DNA from: JAFAZJ01 sp050183765
GTDB lineage: Bacteria > Pseudomonadota > Alphaproteobacteria > Reyranellales > Reyranellaceae
Assembly: GCA_050183765.1 (NCBI GenBank)
Contig: JBFXAZ010000015.1
Coordinates: forward strand, 1-64,000
Direction: 5' to 3'
Length of the DNA: 64,000 nucleotides
Shown: in pieces, positions 52,710-61,914 of the stretch
Numbering within the stretch: position 1 is the first letter of the stretch
Layout: every line of letters starts with the position of its first letter
Notes under the pieces: generated by a model
Seen by the model: the letters and a program-made list of their open reading frames with translations, nothing else
Database searches by the model: none
Told to the model about the DNA's origin: nothing
Program-made: the position numbers and the translations under genes

Positions 52710-53693
52710 ATGCGCGCGGTCCTGTGCGAGAGCTTGGGCGACCCCTCTGTTCTGAAGATCGTCGATCTGCCGGCGCCCGGTCCCGAACCGGGTGAAGCGC
52801 TCGTGCGCGTGCGTGCCGCGGCCTTGAACTTCCCGGACGTGCTGATGGTGGCGGGCGGCTACCAGCACAAGCCCGCGCTGCCGTTCACGCCGGGCATGGA
52901 GGCCGCCGGCGAGATTCTCGCACTGGGCGAGGGCATCAAGGACTGGTCGGTCGGCGATAAGGTGATCTTCGGCAAGCGCCCGGGCGCGTTTGCCGAGCAG
53001 GTCACGGTGCCGGCCGGCAACATCGCCATGAAGGTGCCGGAAGGTTGGTCGTTCGCCGAGGGCGCGGCGTTTCGTGTAGGCGCGCAGACCGCGTATCACG
53101 GCGTGGTGCATCGTGCGGCGTTGAAGCGCGGCGAGACGTTGCTGGTGCATGGCGCGACCGGCGGCGTCGGGCTCGCCGCCGTCCAGCTCGGCAAGCACCT
53201 CGGCGCGACGGTAATCGCGACGGGTGGCGACGACTCCAAGCTGGAGATTGTGCGCACCCATGGTGGCGCCGACCATGTCGTGAACTACCGCACCACCGAC
53301 TTCGTCGCCGCGGTCAAGGAGATCACCAAGGGCCGCGGCGCCGACGTGATCTACGATCCGGTCGGCGGCGACGTGCTGGAGAAGTCGGTGCGCTGCGCCG
53401 CGTTCGGTGGCCGCCTGGCGGTGATCGGCTTCACCTCGGGCGGGCCGTCGAAGCTGATGAGCAACCACATCCTGATCAAGTGCCTCAGCGTGCTGGGCGT
53501 GCGCGCGGGCGAGGCGGCGCGCTACGATCCGGCCTATGCCGAGGACTACAAGGTGACGATGCCGAAGCTCGCCGCGCAGGGCGTGATGCGCCCGCACATC
53601 TCGCACCGCCTGCCGATGGAGCGCGTCGCCGAGGCGATGCAGTTGCTGCTCGATCGCAAGGTGGTCGGCAAGGCCGTGCTGGAGTTTCCATGA
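52710..53693 (+). CDS. NADPH:quinone oxidoreductase family protein (zinc-independent MDR)
   Basis: A 327-residue medium-chain reductase without the structural zinc Cys cluster. GroES-like domain residues 25-120 include LVRVRAAALNFPDVLMVAGG and PFTPGMEAAGEI; the cofactor site is VHGATGGVGLAAVQLGKHLG, and the C-terminus LLLDRKVVGKAVLEF is standard. It reduces quinones or enones with NADPH. It overlaps the nitronate monooxygenase gene by 4 bp, and a third gene, an SDR, overlaps in turn, so the three form a tight operon. Confidence 0.92.
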   Translation: MRAVLCESLGDPSVLKIVDLPAPGPEPGEALVRVRAAALNFPDVLMVAGGYQHKPALPFTPGMEAAGEILALGEGIKDWSVGDKVIFGKRPGAFAEQVTVPAGNIAMKVPEGWSFAEGAAFRVGAQTAYHGVVHRAALKRGETLLVHGATGGVGLAAVQLGKHLGATVIATGGDDSKLEIVRTHGGADHVVNYRTTDFVAAVKEITKGRGADVIYDPVGGDVLEKSVRCAAFGGRLAVIGFTSGGPSKLMSNHILIKCLSVLGVRAGEAARYDPAYAEDYKVTMPKLAAQGVMRPHISHRLPMERVAEAMQLLLDRKVVGKAVLEFP

Positions 53694-54661
53694 TCGCCGG
53701 GACGCTCTCGATCGCGCGCCTGAAGCGGGAGCTGGCGCTGCCGGTGATCTGTGCGCCGATGTTCCTGATCTCGGGTCCCGATCTGGTCGTCGCGGCGTGC
53801 AAGGCCGGCATCGTCGGCTCGTTTCCACTCTTCAATCGGCGCACGACGGCCGAGCTGGTCGACTGGTTCGACGACATTGTCACGCGGCTCGACGCGGCGC
53901 GGCGCGACGATCCCGACGCCTACGTCGCGCCATGGTCGGCGAACATCAACACCCACGCCAGCAACCCGCGCTTCGAGGAGGATCTCGAGCTGATCGTGCG
54001 CTATCGCGTGCCGATCGTGATCACGGCGCTGGGCAGTCCCAGGCGCGTGGTCGAGCCGGTGCACGCCTATGGCGGGCTGGTGATCGCCGACGCCAACAGC
54101 CCGGCGCTGGCGCGCAAGGCGGCCGATTGCGGCGTCGACGGTCTGGCGCTGGTGGCCTCGGGCTCGGGCGGCCATACCGGCGCGGTCTCGCCTTTCGCCT
54201 TCGTGCGCGAGGTGCGCCGCTGGTGGGACGGCGCCATCGTGCTGGGCGGCGCCATCGGCGATGCCGTGGGCATCCGCGCCGCCGAAGTGCTGGGCGCCGA
54301 TCTCGCCTATATGGGCACGCGCTTCATCGCCACGCCGGAGAGCATGGCGGAACCCGAGCACAAGCGCATGATCGTCGAGGCCGGCGTCGACGATCTGGTG
54401 ATCAGCAACGCCCTCACCGGTGCCACCGCGAGCTGGCTGAAGCCCAGCCTGCTCGCCGTGGGACTCGACCCCAAGACGCTCAAGCCACGCGAGGACGGCT
54501 ATCGCTATCGCGGCGTGCTGGTCGACGGGCCCAAGCCGTGGAAGGGCATATTCAGCGCCGGCCAGGGCATCGGCTCGATCGATCGCATCGACACGGTGGC
54601 CGATATCGTGGGCGAGCTGAAGCGCGACTACCACAAACGCTACAACGGGAGCGGCGCATGA
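53690..54661 (+). CDS. Nitronate monooxygenase / 2-nitropropane dioxygenase-like flavoprotein
   Basis: A 323-residue TIM-barrel flavoprotein. PVICAPMFLISGPDLVVAA at the N-terminus and the FMN/substrate region VDGLALVASGSGGHTG, with the catalytic His of GGHTG, are conserved, as are LGGAIGDAVGIRAAEVLGADLAYMGTRF. It oxidises nitronates or is a related FMN-dependent enzyme. It overlaps both neighbours by 4 bp. Confidence 0.92.
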   Translation: MIAGTLSIARLKRELALPVICAPMFLISGPDLVVAACKAGIVGSFPLFNRRTTAELVDWFDDIVTRLDAARRDDPDAYVAPWSANINTHASNPRFEEDLELIVRYRVPIVITALGSPRRVVEPVHAYGGLVIADANSPALARKAADCGVDGLALVASGSGGHTGAVSPFAFVREVRRWWDGAIVLGGAIGDAVGIRAAEVLGADLAYMGTRFIATPESMAEPEHKRMIVEAGVDDLVISNALTGATASWLKPSLLAVGLDPKTLKPREDGYRYRGVLVDGPKPWKGIFSAGQGIGSIDRIDTVADIVGELKRDYHKRYNGSGA

Positions 54662-55503
54662 GCGGAAGACTGGCCGGCAAGGTCGCGATGATCACCGGTG
54701 CCGCCAGCGGCATCGGCAAGCGCACCGCGGAACGCTTCGTCGCCCAGGGCGCGAAGGTTCTCCTCACCGACATCCAGGACGCCAAGGGCGAGGAAGTCGC
54801 GAAGGCGCTGGGCGGCAGCGCCGCCTATCGCCGGGCCGACGTCACGCGCGAGGACGACATCGCCGCAGCGGTGGCCGAGGCGGGGCGCCGCTTCGGTCCG
54901 CTCGACATCCTGCTGAGCAACGCCGGCATCCGCGGCCAGGGCGCGGCGCCGATCGAGCAGCTCGACATGGCGGCGTGGGATCGCGCGATGAACGTGCTGC
55001 TGCGCTCGGTGGTCTACGGCGCCAAGCACGCCGCGGCGGTGATGAAGCCCCGGCGCAGCGGCAGCATCGTCAACCTCGCCAGCGCCGCCGGTCTCATCGC
55101 CGGCGCCACGCCGCACGACTACTCGACCGCCAAAGGCGCGGTGGTGCACTTCACCAAGGGCCTAGCGCTGGAGCTCGGCGAGTTCGGCATCCGCGCCAAC
55201 GCGGTGTGCCCGGGCTACACCATCACGCCGATGGTGCTGGAAGGGCTGGGCATCGGCGCGCAGGCGATCGAGGCCGAGCCGCACAAGGTCGACGCCGCTT
55301 TCGCATCGGTGCATCCGATCCCGCGCGTCGGCCGCGTCGAGGACATCGCCGACGTCATCGTCTTCCTCGCCAGCGACGAATCGCGCTTCGTCAACGGCCA
55401 GGCGATCGGCGTCGACGGCGGCCTGTCGGCCGGCGCGCATTGGAGCGGCCATCGCGGCCGGATGGGCGCGATCCGCGCGGCGCTGGCGGCGGATGAAACC
55501 TAG
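54658..55503 (+). CDS. SDR-family dehydrogenase
   Basis: A 281-residue classical short-chain dehydrogenase. Cofactor motif ITGAASGIGKRTAERF, NAG motif LLSNAGIRG, catalytic Ser in VNLASAAG and an intact YxxxK in DYSTAKGAVVHF. The ending FVNGQAIGVDGGLSAGAH is standard. It closes the three-gene redox operon and may act on the product of the upstream enzymes. Its stop overlaps the OmpA-like gene by 4 bp, convergently. Confidence 0.92.
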   Translation: MSGRLAGKVAMITGAASGIGKRTAERFVAQGAKVLLTDIQDAKGEEVAKALGGSAAYRRADVTREDDIAAAVAEAGRRFGPLDILLSNAGIRGQGAAPIEQLDMAAWDRAMNVLLRSVVYGAKHAAAVMKPRRSGSIVNLASAAGLIAGATPHDYSTAKGAVVHFTKGLALELGEFGIRANAVCPGYTITPMVLEGLGIGAQAIEAEPHKVDAAFASVHPIPRVGRVEDIADVIVFLASDESRFVNGQAIGVDGGLSAGAHWSGHRGRMGAIRAALAADET

Positions 55504-55946
55504 CGATTGAAGACGATCGAGACGCGCCGGTCGGCCTTGTTGCGGTCGATCTGGCCGAAGTTGAAGCGACCATAGGCCTCGCCGCCGGTATCCATGATGA
55601 TGCCGCCCGCCGGGAAGCCGTCGCCGATCAGGATACGGGCGACGTAGCGGGCGCGGGCCAGGCCGAGCTGCTTGTTCGAGGCGGCGTTGCCCACCTTGTC
55701 GGCGAAGCCGACCAGGCAGATCTGGGTGACGTAGATGTCCTTGGCCTGCCTGGCGCGCTTGTGCACCTCGTCGGTCTGCTGCCGGTCGAGCACCGCCTTG
55801 GCGAAGTCGAAATAGACGTTGTATGGGCCGGGATGCGGCGTGCCGCCCATGCGCGGCGGGCAGGTGCCGACGGTCTGCGCCGAGGCCGGGGACGCGACAA
55901 GAGCGGCGGCCAGGGCCGCCGCGAGGATCGAGCCGGCGTGACGCAT
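55500..55946 (-). CDS. Small exported OmpA-family protein
   Basis: A 148-residue exported protein. After a signal peptide (MRHAGSILAAALAAALVASPASAQ) comes an OmpA C-terminal-type peptidoglycan-binding domain: YNVYFDFAKAVLDRQQTDEV, then LVGFADKVGNAASNKQLGLARARYVARIL and the ending RNKADRRVSIVF. The start is the ATG at 55946, with GGGAGG at five bases; a GTG six bases upstream is open but unnecessary. It likely attaches to peptidoglycan in the periplasm. Confidence 0.88.
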   Translation of the reverse strand: MRHAGSILAAALAAALVASPASAQTVGTCPPRMGGTPHPGPYNVYFDFAKAVLDRQQTDEVHKRARQAKDIYVTQICLVGFADKVGNAASNKQLGLARARYVARILIGDGFPAGGIIMDTGGEAYGRFNFGQIDRNKADRRVSIVFNR

Positions 55947-55998
55947 GTCCACCTCCCTCGTCGATGACCTGAGGCCGGCCCTTGGCCGAACCGCAGTG

Positions 55999-56436
55999 CT
56001 AGTTGTCTCGGGCGGCGGTCTGCGTGGTGGGCTTCCGCGCCGGCTTGGCCTTTACCGTCTTGCGCGGGGTCTTCGGCGTGACCTTCTTGTGCCGCGTCGC
56101 GGCGGCCACGGCGCCGGGCTTGGCCTTGGCAGCCTTGACCTTGGCCGGTCCCGCCTTGGCGGTGGCCCGCACCGGCTTGGCGGCAGCCGGCGGCTTTGCG
56201 GCGACGGCCGGCTTGGGCGCCGTCGCCACGGCGGGCGGCGATGCGGCGGGTGGCGGCGGCGGCGCATGCTGGGTCACGGCCGAGGGCCGCGGCGAACCCG
56301 GCTTGGTGAGATCCAGGGTGGGCAACGGCGGTGCCGCCTGGCCAGGGGTCATGCCCTGCGCGTGCGAGGCGTGGGCGGCCAGCACGAGCGCGAGCAGGCC
56401 CAGAGTCGACAGAAGACAGATCGAACGCGCTTTCAT
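55999..56436 (-). CDS. Exported Pro/Ala/Lys-rich low-complexity protein
   Basis: A 145-residue protein with a signal peptide (MKARSICLLSTLGLLALVLAAHASHAQG). After LPTLDLTKPGSPRPS the mature part becomes a low-complexity chain of Pro-Ala-Lys repeats (PPPPPAASPP, AKPPAAAKP, KAGPAKVKAAKAKP), strongly basic and likely disordered. It may bind peptidoglycan or nucleic acid, or be a periplasmic spacer. I know no named relative. It runs in the same direction as the OmpA-like gene, 53 bp away. Confidence 0.65.
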   Translation of the reverse strand: MKARSICLLSTLGLLALVLAAHASHAQGMTPGQAAPPLPTLDLTKPGSPRPSAVTQHAPPPPPAASPPAVATAPKPAVAAKPPAAAKPVRATAKAGPAKVKAAKAKPGAVAAATRHKKVTPKTPRKTVKAKPARKPTTQTAARDN

Positions 56437-56669
56437 GTCGCCGCTCCCGAGGGGTGGGATTGGCCGGCGGCGGCGCCTTCTGGCTGCCTGTCCTGTTTTG
56501 TCCGCCGGGATATCCCTTGCAGTATCCCGCGAACCTGACGTCAGGGCAATAATTTCATCATGTTGCCGGCGATTTCTCAGTTTGCACTGAAGAGCATTCT
56601 GTGCGACCGAAGCGCCGCATGCCCGTCTTGCCGCTTTTCTGCCGGAAAACTTCGCTTACATTCGCAGCC

Positions 56670-57284
56670 ATGCGCAAACCGCCCTTTTTCCTTCGCCGCG
56701 CCAGCGTCCGGGCGGCGTTCGCCGCCGCTCTGTCGGCCTTACTGGTGCTTACGGTTGCCGGCGTGCAGGCACAGGACCGCAGCCGCGGCAAGCAACGCAG
56801 CATCCCCTTCGTGTCGATCACCAAGAGCGACCGCACGACGCGCTACTACGAGACCAACGCGATTCCGCTGCTGATCAACAAGGCCTGCTTCGGCTGGCGC
56901 ATGTGGCTGGGCGGGCCGGACCGCAGCGTGCAGCTGGTCGAGGTGCTGCAGACCTCCGAGCCGGCCAAGGCGGTGATCGCCGGCCCCGAGACCGAGGTCA
57001 ATGCCGAGAAGACGCGGGCCACCACACGCATGCGCGAGACGGTGCGCGACGGCTACATGCAGCGCTCGTGGTGCATTATCGACGGCGATCCGCCGGGCAC
57101 CTACACCTATCACATCAGCATCGACGGCGAGCCGCGCGGCGAGTTCGTGTTCTGCGCCATCGAGGTGCCGAACCAGGACGAGAACATCGAGCCGACGCAG
57201 CTCAACTGCCCCAACAAGTTCCAGTCGGTGGAGGATCTTCGGGCGCGCCCGACCATCGTCGCCGGCGCGGCACAGGCCCGCTAG
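56670..57284 (+). CDS. Secreted protein of unknown function, paralogue of the gene at 37678
   Basis: A 204-residue exported protein. The start at 56670 gives MRKPPFFLRRASVRAAFAAA and a signal sequence ending in VQAQD. The mature part shares ETNAIPLLINKACFGWRMWL, RSWCIIDGDPPGTYTYHISIDG and GEFVFCAIEVP with the protein at 37678-38235. Three Cys are conserved between them. Its own C-terminus (QSVEDLRARPTIVAG) is not repeat-derived. It lies directly before gpmI (stop 57284, gpmI ATG 57285). Confidence 0.85.
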   Translation: MRKPPFFLRRASVRAAFAAALSALLVLTVAGVQAQDRSRGKQRSIPFVSITKSDRTTRYYETNAIPLLINKACFGWRMWLGGPDRSVQLVEVLQTSEPAKAVIAGPETEVNAEKTRATTRMRETVRDGYMQRSWCIIDGDPPGTYTYHISIDGEPRGEFVFCAIEVPNQDENIEPTQLNCPNKFQSVEDLRARPTIVAGAAQAR

Positions 57285-58877
57285 ATGACGTCCAGCAGCG
57301 AGTCCGCTCCGCGTCCCGTGGTGCTGTGCGTGCTCGATGGCTGGGGCCACCGGCCCGACCCGGCCGACAATGCGGTGGCCGCCGCCCACAAGCCGAATTT
57401 CGACCGCCTGACCGCGACCTGCCCGCAGGGCCTGATCGACGCCTCGGAGCTCTATGTCGGCCTGCCCGCCGGCCAGATGGGCAATTCGGAGGTCGGCCAC
57501 ATGAATCTCGGCGCCGGCCGCGTCGTGATGCAGGACCTGCCGCGCATCGACCAGGCGATCCAGGACGGCTCGCTGGCGGCCAATCCCGAGCTGCGGGCCT
57601 TCATCGACAGGCTGAAGGCCTCGAAGGGCACCTGCCACGTGATGGGCCTGGTCTCGCCCGGCGGCGTGCACAGCCACCAGGACCAGATCGCCGCACTCGC
57701 CAACATGGTGGCCGAAGCCGGCGTGCCGGTGACGACGCATGCCTTCCTCGACGGCCGCGACACGCCGCCCAAGAACGCACGCGAACACCTCGCCGCCTTC
57801 GCCAGGTCCTTCAAGCCCGGCCTGCCGATCCGGATCGGAACGGTGTCCGGCCGCTACTACGCGATGGACCGCGACAAGCGCTGGGACCGTGTCACCAAGG
57901 CCTACGAAACCCTGGTGAACGCCCGAGGCGAGCATGCCGCGACGCCGGACGCGGCGGTGGCGCAGGGCTACGCCGCCAACCTGACCGACGAGTTCGTGCT
58001 GCCCACCGTGATCGGCGACTATGCCGGCATGCAAGACGGCGATGGCGTGCTGATGGGCAATTTCCGCGCCGATCGCGCGCGCGAGATCCTGACGGCGCTG
58101 CTCGATCCGCGGTTCGACGGCTTCAACCGCAGCCGCCTGGTGTCGTTCGCCGCCGCGCTGGGCCTGGTCGAGTATTCCAGCGCGCTCAACGAGTTCCTCG
58201 GCACGCTGTTCCCCTCGACGCTGGTGACGATGGGGCTGGGCGAGACCGTGTCGCGTGCCGGCCGCAAGCAGCTGCGCATCGCCGAGACCGAGAAGTACGC
58301 GCACGTCACGTTCTTCTTCAACGGCGGCGAGGAGCGGGTCTTCGACGGCGAGGAGCGCATCCTGGTGCCCTCGCCCAAGGTCGCGACCTACGACCTGAAG
58401 CCGGAGATGAGCGCCTTCGAGGTCACCGACAAGCTGGTCGATGCGATCGATTCGAGGAAGTTCGACCTGATCGTGGTGAACTACGCCAACAGCGACATGG
58501 TCGGCCACAGCGGCGTGTTCGCCGCGGCGGTCAAGGCGGTCGAGGCGATCGATACCTGCCTCGGCCGGGTGATGGAGGCGGTCAAGCGCGTGGGCGGTTG
58601 CCTGTTCATCACCGCCGACCATGGCAACGTCGAGCAGATGTTCGATCCCGGGACCGGTCAGCCGCATACCCAGCACACGCTCAACCGCGTGCCGGCGCTG
58701 CTCTACAACGGCCCGGCCGACGTGCGCTCGCTGGCCGACGGCCGGCTGGCCGACGTCGCGCCCACCATGCTGCGCCTGATGGGCCTGCCGCAGCCGGCCG
58801 AGATGACGGGCAGCTCGCTGCTGCGCACGACGCGGCGCGCGCCGGTGCTGCCGGTCCCCACGGCGGCGGTTGCGTGA
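57285..58877 (+). CDS. gpmI: 2,3-bisphosphoglycerate-independent phosphoglycerate mutase
   Basis: A 530-residue alkaline-phosphatase-superfamily enzyme of glycolysis that interconverts 3- and 2-phosphoglycerate using two Mn ions. The nucleophile Ser68 lies in GQMGNSEVGHMNLGAGR, and metal ligands appear in VLDGWGHRPDP and in ITADHGNVEQM with PHTQHTLNRVP. The size is as expected. The ATG directly follows the stop of the secreted-protein gene. Confidence 0.96.
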   Translation: MTSSSESAPRPVVLCVLDGWGHRPDPADNAVAAAHKPNFDRLTATCPQGLIDASELYVGLPAGQMGNSEVGHMNLGAGRVVMQDLPRIDQAIQDGSLAANPELRAFIDRLKASKGTCHVMGLVSPGGVHSHQDQIAALANMVAEAGVPVTTHAFLDGRDTPPKNAREHLAAFARSFKPGLPIRIGTVSGRYYAMDRDKRWDRVTKAYETLVNARGEHAATPDAAVAQGYAANLTDEFVLPTVIGDYAGMQDGDGVLMGNFRADRAREILTALLDPRFDGFNRSRLVSFAAALGLVEYSSALNEFLGTLFPSTLVTMGLGETVSRAGRKQLRIAETEKYAHVTFFFNGGEERVFDGEERILVPSPKVATYDLKPEMSAFEVTDKLVDAIDSRKFDLIVVNYANSDMVGHSGVFAAAVKAVEAIDTCLGRVMEAVKRVGGCLFITADHGNVEQMFDPGTGQPHTQHTLNRVPALLYNGPADVRSLADGRLADVAPTMLRLMGLPQPAEMTGSSLLRTTRRAPVLPVPTAAVA

Positions 58878-59004
58878 GCGCCCGTCAGTCGCTCACGAAT
58901 TCGCGCGTCCAGCCCGCTGGTCTTGAGGCGGATGGCCGCCGCGCGGTAGTTTTCGCCCCGGAACCTGCATGTCCCGATCACCGGGCAAAGGTGGATCAAG
59001 CACC

Positions 59005-60372
59005 ATGAAACTGCGTCGTCTGACGGTCGCCACGGCGGTCGCCCTGTTCCTCACCGTTCCCGCCGTCGCCTTCGCCCAGAGCAAGGCACCCGACGACAAG
59101 AGCAAGCCCAAGGTCGATCGCAGCGAGATCTACCAGCAGCTCAACCTGTTCGGCGACGTGCTCGAGCGGGTGCGCAACGACTATGTCGAGCCGCCCAACG
59201 AGAAGGACCTGATGGAAGCGGCCATCAACGGCATGCTCACGTCGCTCGACCCGCATTCGTCCTACATGAACCCCAAGTCGTTCAAGGACATGCAGGTGCA
59301 GACGCGCGGCGAGTTCGGCGGCCTGGGCATCGAGGTCACCATGGAGAACGGCGTCGTCAAGGTCGTCTCGCCGATCGACGACACGCCCGCCGCCAAGGCC
59401 GGCCTGCAACCCGGCGACCTGATCGTCACGCTCGACGGCCAGCCGGTGATGGGCCTCACCCTGCAGGAAGCCGTCGAGAAGATGCGCGGACGCGTCGACA
59501 CGTCGATCAAGCTGGGCATCCGCCGCGCCGGCAAGGATCCGTTCGACGTGACGCTGACCCGCGCCGTGATCAAGGTGAAGTCGGTGCGCGCGCGCATCGA
59601 GGGCGGCGACATCGGCTATATCCGCATCACCTCCTTCACCGAGCAGACGACGATCGGCCTGCAGGAAGCGCTCAGCAACTTCAAGAAGGAGATGGGCGGC
59701 AAGTGGAAGGGCGTGGTGCTCGACCTGCGCAACAACCCCGGCGGCCTGCTCGATCAGGCGATCTCCGTCTCCGACGCCTTCCTCGACCGCGGCGAGATCG
59801 TGTCGACGCGCGCGCGCAAGCCCGAGGACGTGCAGCGCTGGGAGGCCAAGCCCGGCGACCTCGCCGAAGGCCTGCCGATCGTGATCATCGTCAACGGCGG
59901 CTCGGCCTCGGCGTCCGAGATCGTCGCCGGCGCGCTGCAGGACCACAAGCGCGCGATCATTCTGGGCACCCGCTCCTTCGGCAAGGGGTCGGTGCAGACC
60001 ATCATGCCGGTCACCGGCGGCGGCGCGATCCGCCTGACCACGGCCCTGTACTTCACGCCCTCGGGCCGCTCGATCCAGAAGGACGGCATCAAGCCGGACA
60101 TCGAGGTCGAGCAGTCGAAGATCGAGACCGTCCGCCAGCAGGGCGGCATCCGCGAGGAGAACCTGCGCGGCTCGATCAACAATCCGCGCAACAGGCCCGA
60201 TGGCGCGGCGCCGGCCAAGCCGCCGGCCGATGCCGCGAAGCCCGATGCGGCCAAGCCCGACGCCGCCAAGCCGGGCGATGCCGCGCAGCAGGACCAGGCG
60301 GTCGACTACCAGTTGCTGCGCGCGGTCGATCTGGTGCGCGGCATCTCGCTGTACGCCGCGCGCGACAAGTGA
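59005..60372 (+). CDS. ctpA: C-terminal processing peptidase CtpA (S41 family)
   Basis: A 455-residue periplasmic protease. A signal peptide (MKLRRLTVATAVALFLTVPAVAFAQS) is followed by the S41 N-terminal segment, a PDZ domain (GLGIEVTMENGVVKVVSPI ... AGLQPGDLIVTLDG) and the catalytic core with Ser in GGSASASEIVAGAL and Lys in SFGKGSVQTI. The tail is a PxAAKPDAAKP low-complexity stretch. The ATG at 59005 begins the signal sequence. The gene normally encoding EnvC between gpmI and ctpA is absent. Confidence 0.94.
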   Translation: MKLRRLTVATAVALFLTVPAVAFAQSKAPDDKSKPKVDRSEIYQQLNLFGDVLERVRNDYVEPPNEKDLMEAAINGMLTSLDPHSSYMNPKSFKDMQVQTRGEFGGLGIEVTMENGVVKVVSPIDDTPAAKAGLQPGDLIVTLDGQPVMGLTLQEAVEKMRGRVDTSIKLGIRRAGKDPFDVTLTRAVIKVKSVRARIEGGDIGYIRITSFTEQTTIGLQEALSNFKKEMGGKWKGVVLDLRNNPGGLLDQAISVSDAFLDRGEIVSTRARKPEDVQRWEAKPGDLAEGLPIVIIVNGGSASASEIVAGALQDHKRAIILGTRSFGKGSVQTIMPVTGGGAIRLTTALYFTPSGRSIQKDGIKPDIEVEQSKIETVRQQGGIREENLRGSINNPRNRPDGAAPAKPPADAAKPDAAKPDAAKPGDAAQQDQAVDYQLLRAVDLVRGISLYAARDK

Positions 60373-60393
60373 TGTGAGGATCCGAGGCGGCCG

Positions 60394-61908
60394 ATGAGCG
60401 AGGAGCCCACCCTCGATCCCCGGCCGCCCGCGTCCCGCAAGCGGCGCGGCGCCGGCATCTACGTCGCCTATTCGATCGCCGCCGCCCTGCTGCTGGGCGC
60501 CGGCGCGTTGAGCCTGGGCCATCTCACGCCGCGTCGGCCGGCCGCGCCGCCGGCCGCCGGGACCGCGAAGCAGGCGCCGTCCGCGGCCAAGCCCGCCCCC
60601 GCGATTGCCACCTCCGGCCAAACACCGGGGCCGCCGCCGCCTCAGGCGCCGGCGCCATCCGTCACGGTCCAGATGCCGTCGGTCACGGTGAAGATGCCGG
60701 ACCCCAAGGACAGTCCCGCCCCGGCCGCACCGCCGGTTGCAGCTGCGGCCGATGCCAAGGCCCCGGACACCAAGCCGCCGACGGAGCCACCACCGACGGC
60801 CGCCGCGCCGCCCCCGTCGCCGGGCCAGTCACCGCCCGCTGCCGCCTCGCCGGCACCACCGCTGCTTGGCTCGTCGCCGGGCTTCGTTGCGCCGCCGATG
60901 CCGCCGACCATCGCCGGGACTGACAGCGCCACCGGGCCGGTCAACCTGATCGCCGCCAACGGATTGCCGCTGCCGCCGCCGGAGAAGCCGCCGGTGCCCG
61001 GCCGTCGCGTCGGCCTCTGCCCGCCCGGCTCCGATCTTGCCGATCTGGCCGAGGCCAGCCCGCTCGGAAGCCTGCCGCGCGTCGCGCCGAATGGCTGCAT
61101 GGCGTGGCTCGCCTATGCCAGCGATTTCAACCACCTCGACCGCGAGCATCCGCGCCTGGGCATCGCCGTGATCGGCGTCGGCATGAGCGAGCCGCTGACG
61201 CAGAAGGCGGTCGAGACGCTGCCGCCGGGCACGACCCTGGTGTTCGTGCCGGACACGCCGAATCTCGACCGGTGGATCCAGCGCGCCCGCGAGCGCGGGC
61301 TGGAGGCGCTGCTGCTGGTGCCCACCCGCAGCAACGTCCAGGGTGTTCCGGATCGCGGCATGGCGCCCGTGCAGATGGGCGTGGCGCCGGCCGAGAACAT
61401 CCGGCGTCTGCGCGCCGTGCTGGCGACGGCGACGGGGTATGTCGGCGTCGCGCTCCTGCCCGGCCCGGTGCTGGACGACGCCGCCACCTTGCGCCCGCTG
61501 CTGACCGAGATCCGCGACCGCGGCCTGCTGGTGCTCGAATTCGAGCGCTGGAACGGCAAGTCGCTGGTGCATCCGATGAGCCGCGAGCTGGGCGTTCCCT
61601 ACTCGACCGACATCGACCGGCCGATCGCCTGGATCGACCGCTTCCGTACCAACGGCCAGGAGACCACGGCCCGCGACGTCGACACCAGCCTGGGCGAGGT
61701 CGAGAAATTCGTCGGTACGGCGCGCTTCGGCCTGGCATGGTCGCTCGCCCGTCCCGTGGCGATCGAGCGCATCGCGGCGTGGGTTCCCGGCATGCGCACG
61801 CGCGGCATCGTGCTTGCTCCGGTGACCGGCGTGACCGAGTGCGCCGAGAAATGCCAGAAGCGCCTGCCGCGACTGCCGCAGCCGGCGGCGGCCCCGCCGA
61901 AACGCTGA
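60394..61908 (+). CDS. Divergent polysaccharide deacetylase family protein
   Basis: A 504-residue protein. One N-terminal helix (IYVAYSIAAALLLGAGALSL) anchors it to the membrane, followed by about 150 residues of Pro/Ala-rich linker. The catalytic-like domain from about residue 235 has the NodB-related fold of the divergent polysaccharide deacetylase (DUF610) family: LGIAVIGVGMSEPLTQKAV, LVPTRSNVQ and IEFERW-like LVLEFERWNGKSL. The metal-binding Asp that starts this family (VIDD) is not seen here, so catalysis is uncertain. It stands between ctpA and rppH, its usual place. Confidence 0.87.
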   Translation: MSEEPTLDPRPPASRKRRGAGIYVAYSIAAALLLGAGALSLGHLTPRRPAAPPAAGTAKQAPSAAKPAPAIATSGQTPGPPPPQAPAPSVTVQMPSVTVKMPDPKDSPAPAAPPVAAAADAKAPDTKPPTEPPPTAAAPPPSPGQSPPAAASPAPPLLGSSPGFVAPPMPPTIAGTDSATGPVNLIAANGLPLPPPEKPPVPGRRVGLCPPGSDLADLAEASPLGSLPRVAPNGCMAWLAYASDFNHLDREHPRLGIAVIGVGMSEPLTQKAVETLPPGTTLVFVPDTPNLDRWIQRARERGLEALLLVPTRSNVQGVPDRGMAPVQMGVAPAENIRRLRAVLATATGYVGVALLPGPVLDDAATLRPLLTEIRDRGLLVLEFERWNGKSLVHPMSRELGVPYSTDIDRPIAWIDRFRTNGQETTARDVDTSLGEVEKFVGTARFGLAWSLARPVAIERIAAWVPGMRTRGIVLAPVTGVTECAEKCQKRLPRLPQPAAAPPKR

Positions 61909-61914
61909 ATCGGA

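Noticed and set aside
55999..56436. Low-complexity exported peptide as a second RiPP precursor
   Set aside because: It has a Sec-type signal, is Pro/Ala/Lys rich and is far from any modifying enzyme.
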